Assembly (NCBI RefSeq): GCF_013030985.1
Contig: NZ_WPYP01000010.1
Location: 1 to 64,000 of the forward strand
From: Ruegeria arenilitoris
Lineage (GTDB): Bacteria; Pseudomonadota; Alphaproteobacteria; Rhodobacterales; Rhodobacteraceae
Direction: 5' to 3'
DNA length: 64,000 nucleotides
Shown here: in pieces, positions 1 through 9,067 of the stretch
Layout: the number at the start of each line of letters is the position of its first letter
Position numbering within the stretch: position 1 is the first letter of the stretch
Program-made: the position numbers and the translations under genes
The notes under the pieces: model-generated
Seen by the model: only the letters and a program-made list of their open reading frames with translations
What the model was told of the DNA's origin: nothing
Database searches by the model: none

Positions 1-71
1 AAGTTCTTCACAAACGTCAAAACATACTCACTACCCTGGCCAGAGTGAGAAACAGACGGCAGAAACAGTAA

Positions 72-101
72 GGCCCCGGTCCGTCTGTCCGGAGCCTTTT
101 T
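72..101 (+). terminator. rho-independent terminator
   Basis: An 8-bp stem (GGCCCCGG paired with CCGGAGCC, one G-T wobble) with a 9-base loop is followed by five T residues on the + strand. It would end a rightward transcript from before the window. It sits just past the stop of the leftward FAH gene, but the T run suits the + strand better. Seen directly; function inferred. Confidence 0.6.
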
Positions 102-112
102 CATTGCGCAGA

Positions 113-955
113 TCAGCCCTGCACGACATCCTGACACTGCACGCCCAGCCCTTCGATACCCAGCTCCATCTTGTCGCCCGGTTTCAGATAGGTCTGCGGG
201 TTCTGCCCCATACCCACGCCCGGAGGTGTCCCGGTCGAGATCACATCACCCGGTTGCAGCGACATGAATTGCGACAGGTGCGAAACGACGGTGGCGACAC
301 CGAAATGCATCGTGCTGGTCGATCCGTCCTGAAAACGGTGGCCGTTGACCTCAAGATACATCGGCAGGTTCTGCGGATCGGTCACCTCATCCCGTGTTAC
401 CAACCAGGGACCGATCGGGCCGAACGTGTCGGCTGATTTGCCTTTGACCCACTGGCCCGAGCGGTGCAGCTGAAAGTCACGCTCTGACAGGTCATTGACC
501 ACGCAATATCCGGCCACGTGGTCCAGCGCCTCGGCCTCGGAGACGTATTTCGTCTCTTTGCCGATGACGACGCCCAGCTCGACTTCCCAATCGGTCTTGA
601 CCGAGCCGCGCGGGATTTCCACGGTATCGTTCGGACCGACGATGGCAGAGGTTGCCTTGAAAAAGATTACCGGTTCGGCGGGCAGTTCCATACCGCTTTC
701 GGCGGCATGATCGGCATAGTTCAAACCGATACAGATGAACTTGCCAACCTGTCCGACACAGGCGCCGATGCGCGGGTTGCCCTCGACAACGGGCAGAGGG
801 GCCAGATCGAGTCTGCGCAAACGTGCCAGACCTTCTTCGCTCAGCACATCGCCCGCGACATCATCAATGACGCCGGACAGATCGCGAATATTGCCATTCC
901 CATCCAGTACACCGGGCTTTTCCGCGCCAACCGGCCCATAGCGTAAAAGTTTCAT
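113..955 (-). CDS. FAH-family hydrolase, likely 2,4-diketo-3-deoxy-L-fuconate/rhamnonate hydrolase
   Basis: A 280-residue protein of the fumarylacetoacetate hydrolase superfamily. The family core is clear: EPVIFFK near residue 94, and the acidic metal-binding segment DWEVELGVVIG at 122-132. This short single-domain type cleaves 2,4-diketo-3-deoxy sugar acids into pyruvate and a 2-hydroxy acid (lactate from a 6-deoxy sugar). It is the last gene of a leftward operon, 18 bp after the SDR gene that would make its substrate. A terminator-like hairpin follows. Family is certain; exact substrate is inferred from neighbours. Confidence 0.9.
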   Translation of the reverse strand: MKLLRYGPVGAEKPGVLDGNGNIRDLSGVIDDVAGDVLSEEGLARLRRLDLAPLPVVEGNPRIGACVGQVGKFICIGLNYADHAAESGMELPAEPVIFFKATSAIVGPNDTVEIPRGSVKTDWEVELGVVIGKETKYVSEAEALDHVAGYCVVNDLSERDFQLHRSGQWVKGKSADTFGPIGPWLVTRDEVTDPQNLPMYLEVNGHRFQDGSTSTMHFGVATVVSHLSQFMSLQPGDVISTGTPPGVGMGQNPQTYLKPGDKMELGIEGLGVQCQDVVQG

Positions 956-973
956 TTCCTCTTCCTTTTCAAC

Positions 974-1720
974 TCAGATGGTCCAGCCGCCGTCGATGGC
1001 AAAGGGCTGCCCTGTGGTGTAGTTGCTGGCGTCGCTTGCAAGATACAGCGCAAGCTCCGCCACCTCATCAGCTGTTCCGATCCGCCCCATCGGTTGGCGC
1101 GCAATGAAATCCGTCATGGCTTGTTCGTAATCCCCGGTGGATCGCAATCGGTCATGAAGACTGGGGCTGTCGACCGTACCGGGACAGATCGCGTTGCAGC
1201 GGATGCCCTGCGTGACAAAATCTGCGGCGACCGACTTGGTCAAACCGATTACCGCCGCCTTGGAAGCACAATAGGCGAACCGGTTCGGCACGCCTTTCAA
1301 AGACGACGCGACCGAAGACATGTTGATGATCGATCCACCGCCATTTTCCAGCATCGCAGGCAGGGTCAGGCGGATCAGCCGGTACATGGCCTTGACGTTG
1401 AGGTCAAAGCTGAAGTCCCAATCGTTTTCCTCACATTCAAGAATGGATCCACCCGCGACATAACCTGCGCAGTTGAACAACACATCCAGCGGCGGCAGAT
1501 CCGCCGTTGCAGCCTGAACCGCATCCGCATCGGTGACATCCAGTTTCAGGGTTTGGACATTGGGAGTTTTTGCCAGTTCAGCCAACGCTGCGTCGTTGAT
1601 ATCGCACGCAATGACCTGCGCGCCTTCGGTTGCAAAAAGCTCGGCCGAGGCGCGACCGATCCCCTGACCAGCGGCGGTGATGAGGGCTGTTTTGCCGGAT
1701 AGACGGTTTGAGGAAGTCAT
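974..1720 (-). CDS. SDR-family dehydrogenase, likely 2-keto-3-deoxy-L-fuconate dehydrogenase
   Basis: A classical short-chain dehydrogenase of 248 residues. It has the NAD-binding turn TAAGQGIG near residues 15-22, NCAG, the catalytic Ser region (NMSS) and YCASK with Tyr150 and Lys154. ATG at 1720 is preferred over GTG at 1732 because GAGAGA lies just upstream of it. In non-phosphorylative deoxysugar pathways this type of enzyme oxidises the C4 hydroxyl of 2-keto-3-deoxy acids to give the diketo acid cleaved by the next gene product. Substrate is inferred from the operon. Confidence 0.88.
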   Translation of the reverse strand: MTSSNRLSGKTALITAAGQGIGRASAELFATEGAQVIACDINDAALAELAKTPNVQTLKLDVTDADAVQAATADLPPLDVLFNCAGYVAGGSILECEENDWDFSFDLNVKAMYRLIRLTLPAMLENGGGSIINMSSVASSLKGVPNRFAYCASKAAVIGLTKSVAADFVTQGIRCNAICPGTVDSPSLHDRLRSTGDYEQAMTDFIARQPMGRIGTADEVAELALYLASDASNYTTGQPFAIDGGWTI

Positions 1721-1728
1721 CGCGTCTC

Positions 1729-3237
1729 TCACACTTGATCAGGCAAAAGGTCGGTCGGCAGGTTCTGATAGCAAACCGGCCGCAGAAAACGCCGGATCGA
1801 CAGGGTGCCGACCGAGGTTGCGCCGAAATTGGTCGAAGCGGGGTAGGGGCCGCCATGTACCATGCTGTCACAAACTTCGACCCCGGTGGGGAAACCGTTG
1901 GCCAGCAACCGGCCTGCCTTGCGTTCCAGCACAGGCACCAATTTACGCGCGGTGTCCGCATCCTCAGCGTCCATGTGCAGGGTGCAGGTCAGTTGCCCTT
2001 CGACTGCGCGGGCGATGTCGGTCATCTGTTCAATGTCCCGGGCGCGCACGATGATGCCGGTGGGGCCAAAGACTTCTTCGTGCAGACTGTCATCGGCCAG
2101 CCAATTGTCGCCGGAAACGACAAACAGGTTCGGGGCGGCGCTGCGGGGCGCGCTGTCATTGCTGACGATCTGAGCAACCCCGGCCCCTTCGGCGAATTGC
2201 GCCACGCCCTTGCGGTATGCGTCGGCGATACCGTCGGTCAGCATTGTCTGTTCTGCCGTTTCGACCAAAGCGGACTGTGCCGCTGCCTGCAGCGCATCCG
2301 CATCCGGCCCGTCAACCACGATGGCGATGCCGGGATTGGTGCAGAACTGGCCTGCACCCATAGTCAGGGAACCCGCCCAACCGGTGCCGATCTCGGCACC
2401 GCGGGCCGCGGCGGCATTGGGCAGAACGAACATCGGGTTAACCGAGCCCAGCTCGCCAAAGAACGGGATGGGTTCGGGGCGCTGTGCGCAGATGTCGAAC
2501 AGCGCGCGACCGGCACGCAACGACCCGGTGAACCCCACCGCCCTGATCAACGGGTGCTGGGCCAAGGCCGTCCCGACCCCGATCCCATCGCTTTGGATCA
2601 ACGAGAACGTACCGGCGGGGTTGCCGGTTGTCTTGATCGCGGCATCAATCGCCTGCGCCACGATCTCACCGGTGCCAGGATGCGCCGGGTGGCCTTTGAC
2701 GACAACCGGGCAGCCCGCAGCCAAGGCTGCCGCCGTGTCCCCGCCCGCAACCGAGAACGCCAGCGGAAAGTTCGACGCGCCAAACACCGCGACCGGGCCC
2801 AAGGGGCGTTGGATCATGCGCAGATCGGGGCGGGGCAGGGGTGCACGGTCCGGCAGGGCAGGGTCGTGGCGATTGTCCAGATAACCTCCGGCTTCGATAT
2901 GAACCGCGAACAGGCGAAGCTGGCCGACAGTCCGGCCCCGTTCTCCTTGCAGCCGCGCCTCGGGCAGACCTGTTTCCTGGCAGCCGATCTCGGTGATCGC
3001 ATCGCCGCGCGCGTCAATCTCATCCGCGATTTTCCGCAACAGCGCGGCCCGCTCGGCCCGAGTGGACCAGCCGAAAGTGGCAAAGGCCTCTTCCGCGGCC
3101 TGAACGGCGGCATCCACATGCGCAGGCGTCCCCACCGAGAAGTCATGGCTTGGCCCATGCGCAGGGTCCGACACGAAAGTGGCCTCGGTCCCGACCCATT
3201 CGCCAGCGATCAGGTGTTTTCCGGTCAACATGTTCAA
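1729..3237 (-). CDS. NADP-type aldehyde dehydrogenase, likely 2-oxoglutarate semialdehyde dehydrogenase
   Basis: A full-length ALDH of 502 residues. The catalytic Cys is at 299 in GQFCTNPG, the general base Glu at 262 in FFGELGSVNP, and the cofactor Lys near 181. The GQFCTNPG form is typical of the 2-oxoglutarate semialdehyde dehydrogenase group, which finishes Weimberg-type pentose pathways by making 2-oxoglutarate. AAGGAAG upstream supports the ATG at 3237. It lies 7 bp after the XylX-like FAH gene, the expected producer of its substrate. A role in a lactaldehyde branch cannot be excluded. Confidence 0.88.
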   Translation of the reverse strand: MNMLTGKHLIAGEWVGTEATFVSDPAHGPSHDFSVGTPAHVDAAVQAAEEAFATFGWSTRAERAALLRKIADEIDARGDAITEIGCQETGLPEARLQGERGRTVGQLRLFAVHIEAGGYLDNRHDPALPDRAPLPRPDLRMIQRPLGPVAVFGASNFPLAFSVAGGDTAAALAAGCPVVVKGHPAHPGTGEIVAQAIDAAIKTTGNPAGTFSLIQSDGIGVGTALAQHPLIRAVGFTGSLRAGRALFDICAQRPEPIPFFGELGSVNPMFVLPNAAAARGAEIGTGWAGSLTMGAGQFCTNPGIAIVVDGPDADALQAAAQSALVETAEQTMLTDGIADAYRKGVAQFAEGAGVAQIVSNDSAPRSAAPNLFVVSGDNWLADDSLHEEVFGPTGIIVRARDIEQMTDIARAVEGQLTCTLHMDAEDADTARKLVPVLERKAGRLLANGFPTGVEVCDSMVHGGPYPASTNFGATSVGTLSIRRFLRPVCYQNLPTDLLPDQV

Positions 3238-3244
3238 ATCTTCC

Positions 3245-4357
3245 TTAAATCAGCCCGCGCCGGGCAAGGTTTCGCATCAGATGAGACGCCCCGAATTTCC
3301 ATTCCGGGCATTCGGTCGACAGGCGCACCGTGTTGGTCAGCGCGCCTAGCTTACCGTTTGAAATCGTGACGATATCACCCAGTTTATGAGTGAACCCACC
3401 CCCCGGAGTATCGCGATCCTGGGTCGGTGCAAAGAGGGTTCCCAGAAACAGCATCAACCCGTCGGGATATTGGTGATGTCGCCCGATTGTCTGGGCCACC
3501 AAATCCTGCGGATCACGGCTGATCTGTGCCATTGAGGAATGGCCCGTCATCTCAAACCCGTCAGGCCCGGTCACCGTCAACGTGAGTTCGGCAGCACGCA
3601 CATCATCCAGCGTGAACCCGTTATCGAACAGGCGGATCATCGGCCCGATCGCACAAGAGGCGTTGTTGTCCTTGGCCTTGCTCAGCAACAGGGCCGAGCG
3701 CCCTTCGACATCGCGCAGGTTGACGTCATTACCCAGCGTCGCACCCTTGATCTCACCCTGCGAACTGACGGCCAGAACCACCTCGGGTTCTGGGTTGTTC
3801 CAGGTCGAAATGGGGTGCAGCCCGACGTCTGCGCCATACCCAACCGAGGACAAAACCTGCGCCTTGGAGAACACCTCGGCATCCGGGCCGATCCCGACCT
3901 CCAGATATTGGCTCCAAAGCCCCTCGGCGATCAGCGCCTCTTTGACCTGCGCGGCCGCGTCGGACCCCGGCACGATATTGGTCAGGCTATCGCCAATACG
4001 CGTGCCAATGCGGGTGCGGATCGCGTCGGCCCTGGCCGGGTCGCCCGCAGCCTGTTCTTCGATCACGCGTTCGACCATGGACCCCGCGAAGGTGACACCG
4101 CAGGCTTTCACCGCCTGTAAATCGCTCGGGGCCAGCCAGTGATGGTCAGCGTCCAGCGGGCCTATCACTTCACCCGACGCCGCGCGTAAGTAGTGGACGG
4201 CATCCTCTCGCTCAAGAATGTCGCGCACGGTTGGGGCTTCTTTGGAGGTGATATCAAATAGCTGCCCGTCGCGCAGGGTCACCACACACGGGCCAACACC
4301 CTCACGCTCTACGCGCCCAAGCCACAGCCCTTCGGCATCCAGTTTCGGAAACGTCAT
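3245..4357 (-). CDS. FAH-family 2-keto-3-deoxy-pentonate dehydratase-like protein
   Basis: The second FAH-superfamily enzyme of the operon, 370 residues, much longer than the 280-residue hydrolase. Length and sequence style (LWLGRVEREG at the N-terminus; NNASCAIGP; TFAGSMVERVIEEQ) fit the XylX/AraD1-like group, which dehydrates 2-keto-3-deoxy-pentonates to 2-oxoglutarate semialdehyde rather than hydrolysing C-C bonds. The ATG at 4357 is chosen because AGGGA precedes it and the family begins there; the open frame extends 17 codons upstream. The lactonase gene stop is 1 bp away, so translation is likely coupled. Confidence 0.82.
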   Translation of the reverse strand: MTFPKLDAEGLWLGRVEREGVGPCVVTLRDGQLFDITSKEAPTVRDILEREDAVHYLRAASGEVIGPLDADHHWLAPSDLQAVKACGVTFAGSMVERVIEEQAAGDPARADAIRTRIGTRIGDSLTNIVPGSDAAAQVKEALIAEGLWSQYLEVGIGPDAEVFSKAQVLSSVGYGADVGLHPISTWNNPEPEVVLAVSSQGEIKGATLGNDVNLRDVEGRSALLLSKAKDNNASCAIGPMIRLFDNGFTLDDVRAAELTLTVTGPDGFEMTGHSSMAQISRDPQDLVAQTIGRHHQYPDGLMLFLGTLFAPTQDRDTPGGGFTHKLGDIVTISNGKLGALTNTVRLSTECPEWKFGASHLMRNLARRGLI

Positions 4358-4358
4358 T

Positions 4359-5189
4359 TCAATCCCTGAGGTTATAGGCTTGGGCGGCACTACCCCCCAG
4401 TACCGCATTTCGTTCGATTTCGGTCAGCGCGCTCAGCAGCGTGTCGGTTGTCTCCAGCCAGCGCTGATAGCTGCTGGCCAACGTGCAAACCGGCCAGTCG
4501 CTGCCCCAGATCAGGCGGTACGGGCCGAACGTATTCAGCAGGTGATCGACATAGGGGCGCAGGTCATCCACGGTCCAATCCGGCGCAGCTTCGGTGACCA
4601 AGCCGGACAGCTTGCACCAGGCGTCAGTGTCACGGGCGAGCACGGCCATGTCCTCGGCCCAACCAGAGAATACCCCGTCACGGATCAGCGGTTTGGATCC
4701 GTGATCAATCACCACACGCATCTGCGGATGACGCGCCAGAAGCTGGCGCAGCGGCCCAAGATGTTGCGGCAGGGTCAGGGCATCAAAAGTCAGATCGTGA
4801 CGCTGCACCACCTCAAAAGCCTGAGTCAGATCGTCCCCTATCATCCAGTTGGGGTCAGGAATGTCCTGAATCATCGGCCTGAGCCCAACCAGAGCCGGGT
4901 GCACGGACAGCGCGCTGATCTGTGCAGGCGCATCGGCGGCTTCGAAATCGACCCAGCCAACCACGCCTTTGATGAACCGAGTTTGATCGGCCAGAGACAG
5001 CATGTACTTCGTTTCAGCAATCGTTGGGGCGGCCTGAACAAGAACCGTGCCGTCGATTCCCGCCGTTTCAAGCAAGGGCGCCAAGTCATCCGGCGTGAAG
5101 TCGCGGTAGATCACGGCAAGCTCCGGCGTCAGCCAGCCGTAGTCACCCCGCGCCAACGCCCAGAAGTGCTGATGTGCGTCGATCCTCAT
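4359..5189 (-). CDS. amidohydrolase-family sugar lactonase (L-fuconolactonase-like)
   Basis: A 276-residue metal-dependent amidohydrolase of the COG3618 type. It starts with the metal motif MRIDAHQHFW and ends with the IWGSDWPV motif near residue 230, holding the conserved Asp. Members hydrolyse L-fucono-, L-rhamnono- or 4-sulfomuconolactones. Between a mutarotase/dehydrogenase pair and acid-degrading enzymes, an aldonolactonase role is the best reading. The start codon overlaps the fucU stop by 4 bp. Confidence 0.88.
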   Translation of the reverse strand: MRIDAHQHFWALARGDYGWLTPELAVIYRDFTPDDLAPLLETAGIDGTVLVQAAPTIAETKYMLSLADQTRFIKGVVGWVDFEAADAPAQISALSVHPALVGLRPMIQDIPDPNWMIGDDLTQAFEVVQRHDLTFDALTLPQHLGPLRQLLARHPQMRVVIDHGSKPLIRDGVFSGWAEDMAVLARDTDAWCKLSGLVTEAAPDWTVDDLRPYVDHLLNTFGPYRLIWGSDWPVCTLASSYQRWLETTDTLLSALTEIERNAVLGGSAAQAYNLRD

Positions 5190-5614
5190 CCAATGACGCC
5201 CTTCTTAAGGATGATGTTGCCGTACAGCCTGCGCTCACCTGTCTGAACGATGGCAAAGGCGCTGGCGGCGCGGTCGTAGAAGGCAAACCTTTCCAGCCCC
5301 TGAATACGGGCAGGGCTGTCTGCCGTGGTATCGATGATGCTCTGAAAATCGGCGACGGCTTCCGGTACAGCTTTCGGGTCACCGACCACCTGCATGGTCA
5401 GCGCCGGATCAGGCACGAACGTGTCCAGCGGCATGACGGACAACACCGCCTTCAGCATCTCACTGGCCGAAGACCCATCGGCACGGATACTTGCCGGGCC
5501 AATGCTTGAGCCGGGAAAATTCGCGTCCGCGATCACGATCTCATCTCCGTGCCCCATAGCGCGCAGCGCGTGGAGCAGTTCGGGTGAGAGGATCGGGTCG
5601 ATGTTACGCAGCAT
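5186..5614 (-). CDS. fucU: RbsD/FucU-family sugar mutarotase
   Basis: A 142-residue RbsD/FucU protein. The diagnostic parts are LLHALRAMGHGDEIVIADANFP near the N-terminus (catalytic His in GHGD) and a C-terminal RLYGNI segment. It interconverts anomers so that the dehydrogenase receives the right form. The start MLRNIDP at 5614 is preferred on family length, although the frame opens 10 codons earlier. It overlaps the preceding aldo/keto reductase gene by 11 bp and the lactonase gene by 4 bp. FucU rather than RbsD is favoured by the enzymes around it. Confidence 0.87.
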   Translation of the reverse strand: MLRNIDPILSPELLHALRAMGHGDEIVIADANFPGSSIGPASIRADGSSASEMLKAVLSVMPLDTFVPDPALTMQVVGDPKAVPEAVADFQSIIDTTADSPARIQGLERFAFYDRAASAFAIVQTGERRLYGNIILKKGVIG

Positions 5615-6656
5615 TGGCGGCCTCAGTTGGCAGCGGCGCATCATGGCGGATCAGGTCCTCGGACCGCAGATCAGACCAAAGCCCCAACGGGATGTCGCGG
5701 TTCAGTAGGGCGACATTGGCCTGCACCTCTGCGGCACTGACCGCGCCGGGGATCACGGTTTTGACGCTGGGATGGCCCAGAACGAACTGCAGGGCGGCTG
5801 CGATCAGTGGCGTATCATGCGCGGCACAGACCGCTTCGATCTTGCGCACCCGGTCCAGAATCTCGTCAGGCGCATCGGCGTAGTTATACTTGGCGCCCGG
5901 CACGGCACCGGTGGCCAGAATACCCGAGTTATAGGGCCCGCCCAGAATGATCCCCACGTCCCGCTGTTCGCAAAGCGGCAGGAAACTGTCCAACGCCTCT
6001 TGTTCCAGCAACGTATAGCGACCGGCCAGCAGGAAGCCATCGAAATCGCCCAGACCCAACAGTTTCTCGCAAACCTGCCATTCGTTCACACCGGCACCAA
6101 TCGCCGCGACCTCACCAGAATCGCGCAGCTCGGTCAGCGCCCTGAAGCCGCCGCCATCGAACAGCTCGCGCACCTTCGCATCCGACATCTCCTGACTTCC
6201 CTGGCTGAAGACACAGACATCATGCACCAGCAGGATATCGGCCTTGGCGACATCAAGCCGTTGCCGGCTTGCCTCATAAGACCGCATCACGCCGTCATAG
6301 GTGTAGTCAAACACGATGCGTTTTTGCGGCACGTCTACAAAGGCTTCGGGCGTTACCTCATGCGGCTCGCAATCCAACAGCAGACGCCCGATCTTGGTTG
6401 ACAGCTGGATGTTTTCGCGCCCAAAACGCGCGATGGCCTCGCCAAACCGATGCTCTGACCGGCCCAAACCGTATTGGGGCGCGGTGTCGAAAAACCGGAT
6501 GCCCGCATCAAAAGCCGCCTGCAAAGCGGCCTGTGCGTCCGCGTCCGAGACCTTACGATAGAGGTTGCCCAAAGGTGCGCCACCGAATCCCATGCGCGTG
6601 AGCGGCACAGGCCTTTTGGTACGATGGTTCAAGAGTTCGGTCTGCGAAACGGTCAT
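5604..6656 (-). CDS. aldo/keto reductase, likely L-fucose (aldose 1-) dehydrogenase
   Basis: A 350-residue aldo/keto reductase resembling L-fucose, D-threo-aldose and pyridoxal dehydrogenases. The catalytic set is visible: Asp57 and Tyr62 in FFDTAPQYG, Lys88 in STKIG, and His in LLVHDV. It would oxidise the free sugar at C1 to the lactone, the first committed step here. It is the first enzyme gene after the GntR regulator gene and overlaps its stop by 4 bp. Direction of reaction and substrate are inferred from context. Confidence 0.87.
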   Translation of the reverse strand: MTVSQTELLNHRTKRPVPLTRMGFGGAPLGNLYRKVSDADAQAALQAAFDAGIRFFDTAPQYGLGRSEHRFGEAIARFGRENIQLSTKIGRLLLDCEPHEVTPEAFVDVPQKRIVFDYTYDGVMRSYEASRQRLDVAKADILLVHDVCVFSQGSQEMSDAKVRELFDGGGFRALTELRDSGEVAAIGAGVNEWQVCEKLLGLGDFDGFLLAGRYTLLEQEALDSFLPLCEQRDVGIILGGPYNSGILATGAVPGAKYNYADAPDEILDRVRKIEAVCAAHDTPLIAAALQFVLGHPSVKTVIPGAVSAAEVQANVALLNRDIPLGLWSDLRSEDLIRHDAPLPTEAANAA

Positions 6657-7390
6657 CCTGCTTCCCGTGCTGGCTGAGTGGTGATGTTGAAAAGATGCGG
6701 CTGCTCCTGAATCAGAACTTCGATCCGCGGCATGAGTTGCCCCAGATGGTGCCGCATGGCCGCCTGCGCCGCGACTTCGTCGCGGTTCAGAATCGCGGCG
6801 TGAATGGCGCGATGTTCTGCCAGGGTTTCTGCAACCCGCCCCGGCGTTGGCAATAACAGCATTCGGGCACGGCTGACCTGCAAGGATACGGTCTGCGCCA
6901 CATCGCCCAGACGTTTGAAGCCGGTGAATTGCATCAGCAACGCGTGAAATTCCTCATCAGCCTGATAGAAGCCGGGAATATCCTCATCTTCGATCAGAAG
7001 CTCTTGCAGACGCATGTTGCGGCTGAGTTTCTTGCGTTGATCCTCGGTCAGATCACGCGCAACCTTGGCGACGGTTGCCAGTTCCAATGCCTCGCGCAGG
7101 AACATGCCTTCGCGGATTTCCGGCATCGAGAAATAGGACACCCGCGTTCCCGATTGCGGCACCACGTCCACCAGCCCCTCGGCGGCCAGCCGGGCAATCG
7201 CCTCGGTCACCGGCGCGCGCGATACGCCAAGCCGTTCGCAGATCAGCGCCTTTCTAAGCGTCGCCCCAGGCGGGAAATCCAACGACAGAATGACCTGCTT
7301 AATCGCAAGATAGACCCGCTGTGCCAACGAGCCTTCATCCGATGCAATATCGCGCAAAAGCTGCGCGTCGATGTCTTGTGGTTTGGTCAT
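6653..7390 (-). CDS. GntR-family (FadR/FCD) transcriptional regulator of the sugar locus
   Basis: A 245-residue regulator with an N-terminal winged helix (residues about 20-85, including LRKALICERLGVSRAPVTEAIARL) and a C-terminal all-helical FCD ligand domain (about 95-230). FCD regulators usually bind an acidic sugar metabolite and release DNA. It leads the leftward operon and is divergent from the dehydratase-importer genes. The perfect palindrome at 7407-7420 is its likely operator, allowing control of both directions and of itself. Confidence 0.9.
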   Translation of the reverse strand: MTKPQDIDAQLLRDIASDEGSLAQRVYLAIKQVILSLDFPPGATLRKALICERLGVSRAPVTEAIARLAAEGLVDVVPQSGTRVSYFSMPEIREGMFLREALELATVAKVARDLTEDQRKKLSRNMRLQELLIEDEDIPGFYQADEEFHALLMQFTGFKRLGDVAQTVSLQVSRARMLLLPTPGRVAETLAEHRAIHAAILNRDEVAAQAAMRHHLGQLMPRIEVLIQEQPHLFNITTQPAREAG

Positions 7391-7406
7391 GGTTACGATC
7401 TATCAT

Positions 7407-7420
7407 ACTAACATGTTAGT
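7407..7420. promoter_or_regulatory. candidate GntR operator, perfect 14-bp palindrome
   Basis: ACTAACATGTTAGT is identical to its own reverse complement. It lies 17 bp from the regulator start and about 50 bp from the divergent dehydratase gene, the only intergenic space shared by both transcripts. Size and AT-rich half-sites resemble FadR-type GntR operators. The palindrome is directly seen; binding is inferred. Confidence 0.7.
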
Positions 7421-7472
7421 TGACAAGTACGTGATCGCGCTTTAGCAATCTGGGCAGGCAAGCGGGGACGAA

Positions 7473-9026
7473 ATGCACGCAGACCAAGAAAATAAGGCCT
7501 CTGAGACGGCGACTCGTGACACGGTTAAGCTGAACCCGGATGATAATGTCGTGATCGCACTGCGCGATTTGCACGCCGGAGACCGTCCTTTTGGCCTGAC
7601 CTCACCACTGACTGGCCCCGTTCATCGCGGACACAAGATCGCCATTGCCGAGATTGCTGCAGGTGAGAATGTCATTCGCTACGGCCAGATCATCGGTCAG
7701 TCCAAAAGAGACATCAGACCCGGCGACCATGTCCACGTTCACAACCTTGGCATGGGTGCACATCAACAGGACTATGCCCATGCCAGCGCCAACACGCCAT
7801 TGGCGTCGCTGGATGAAGGCCTCACGTTTCAAGGCTTTCATCGCACCGACGGAAAGGTTGGGACACGCAACTACATAGGCATTCTGACAACGGTGAACTG
7901 CTCGGGCTCGGTCGCGCGCTTCATTGCCGAAGCGGCTGAGAAAACCGGCCTTTTGGACGACTATCCGAATGTGGACGGAGTGGTCCCGATCGTGCACGGC
8001 ACCGGCTGCGGCATGTCAGGCAAGGACGAAGGCTATGCGACGCTGTTTCGCACACTGGCCGGCTATGCCCAGCATCCCAACTTTGCGGGTATATTGCTGA
8101 TCGGGCTGGGCTGCGAAGTCATGCAGGTCGCTGACCTGGTGGGTGGTCGTCCGATCCGGGTGGATGGCGCGCTGCGGTATATGACCATTCAGAACGAGGG
8201 CGGTACCCGTCGCACCATCGAACGCGGTTTGGACGAACTGCGCGGCATTGCGGAGCTGGCCAATCAGGCCACGCGTGCACCAGCGCCAATCAGTGCGATC
8301 ACGGTCGGGATGCAATGCGGTGGATCGGATGGGTATTCCGGGATCACCGCCAATCCGGCGCTGGGATATGCCTCGGACCTGCTGGTGCGCCATGGCGGTA
8401 CGACGATTCTGTCGGAAACCTCAGAAGTTTATGGTGCCGAACACCTGCTGACCCGCCGCGCCGAGACACCCGAAGTGGGCCAGAAACTGATCGAGCGCAT
8501 CCACTGGTGGGAGGATTACACCGCCCGAAACGGCGGAGAGATGGACAACAACCCCAGCCCCGGAAACAAGCGCGGCGGACTGACGACCATTTTGGAGAAA
8601 TCGCTGGGCGCTGTCGCCAAGGGTGGCACCGCTCCGCTGCGGGACGTCTACAAATTCGGCGAGATGATCGACAAGAAGGGCTTTGTCTTCATGGACAGCC
8701 CCGGATTCGATCCATGCTCGGTCACCGGTCAGGTGGCCTCGGGCGCAAATCTGATCGTGTTCACCACCGGGCGGGGATCAGTTTCCGGCTATCAGCCGAC
8801 CCCCTGCATCAAGCTGGCCACGAATTCCGAGATGTACGCGCGAATGGCGGACGACATGGACCTGAACTGCGGCGACATCGTCACCGACGGGATCAGCATC
8901 GAAGCCAAAGGCGAAGAGCTTTTTGAAATGCTGATCCGCGTCGCATCAGGACAGAAAACCAAAAGTGAGGAACTTGGTTTTGGGGGCGTTGAATTCGTCC
9001 CCTGGCAAATCGGCGCGGTGATGTAA
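7473..9026 (+). CDS. UxaA-family sugar acid dehydratase (altronate/galactarate dehydratase type)
   Basis: A 517-residue fused UxaA protein. An N-terminal SAF-like domain (about 25-110) is followed by the altronate dehydratase body, with Cys-rich motifs typical of these iron-dependent enzymes (GTGCGMSG near 180; [11 protein letters not shown] near 285; [18 protein letters not shown] near 410). It would dehydrate the aldonate, here presumably L-fuconate or D-arabinonate, to the 2-keto-3-deoxy acid. No enolase-superfamily dehydratase is present in the locus, so this enzyme fills that gap by inference. It is the first gene of the rightward operon. Confidence 0.86.
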   Translation: MHADQENKASETATRDTVKLNPDDNVVIALRDLHAGDRPFGLTSPLTGPVHRGHKIAIAEIAAGENVIRYGQIIGQSKRDIRPGDHVHVHNLGMGAHQQDYAHASANTPLASLDEGLTFQGFHRTDGKVGTRNYIGILTTVNCSGSVARFIAEAAEKTGLLDDYPNVDGVVPIVHGTGCGMSGKDEGYATLFRTLAGYAQHPNFAGILLIGLGCEVMQVADLVGGRPIRVDGALRYMTIQNEGGTRRTIERGLDELRGIAELANQATRAPAPISAITVGMQCGGSDGYSGITANPALGYASDLLVRHGGTTILSETSEVYGAEHLLTRRAETPEVGQKLIERIHWWEDYTARNGGEMDNNPSPGNKRGGLTTILEKSLGAVAKGGTAPLRDVYKFGEMIDKKGFVFMDSPGFDPCSVTGQVASGANLIVFTTGRGSVSGYQPTPCIKLATNSEMYARMADDMDLNCGDIVTDGISIEAKGEELFEMLIRVASGQKTKSEELGFGGVEFVPWQIGAVM

Positions 9027-9067
9027 CCCGCGCAGCCCTTGGGGAGAGGGGCGATATGGGAGGACAA

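Noticed and set aside
1708..3369. 553-codon frame on the + strand
   Set aside because: It runs antisense to the aldehyde dehydrogenase gene, has no domain, and reflects GC-rich codon bias of the true gene.
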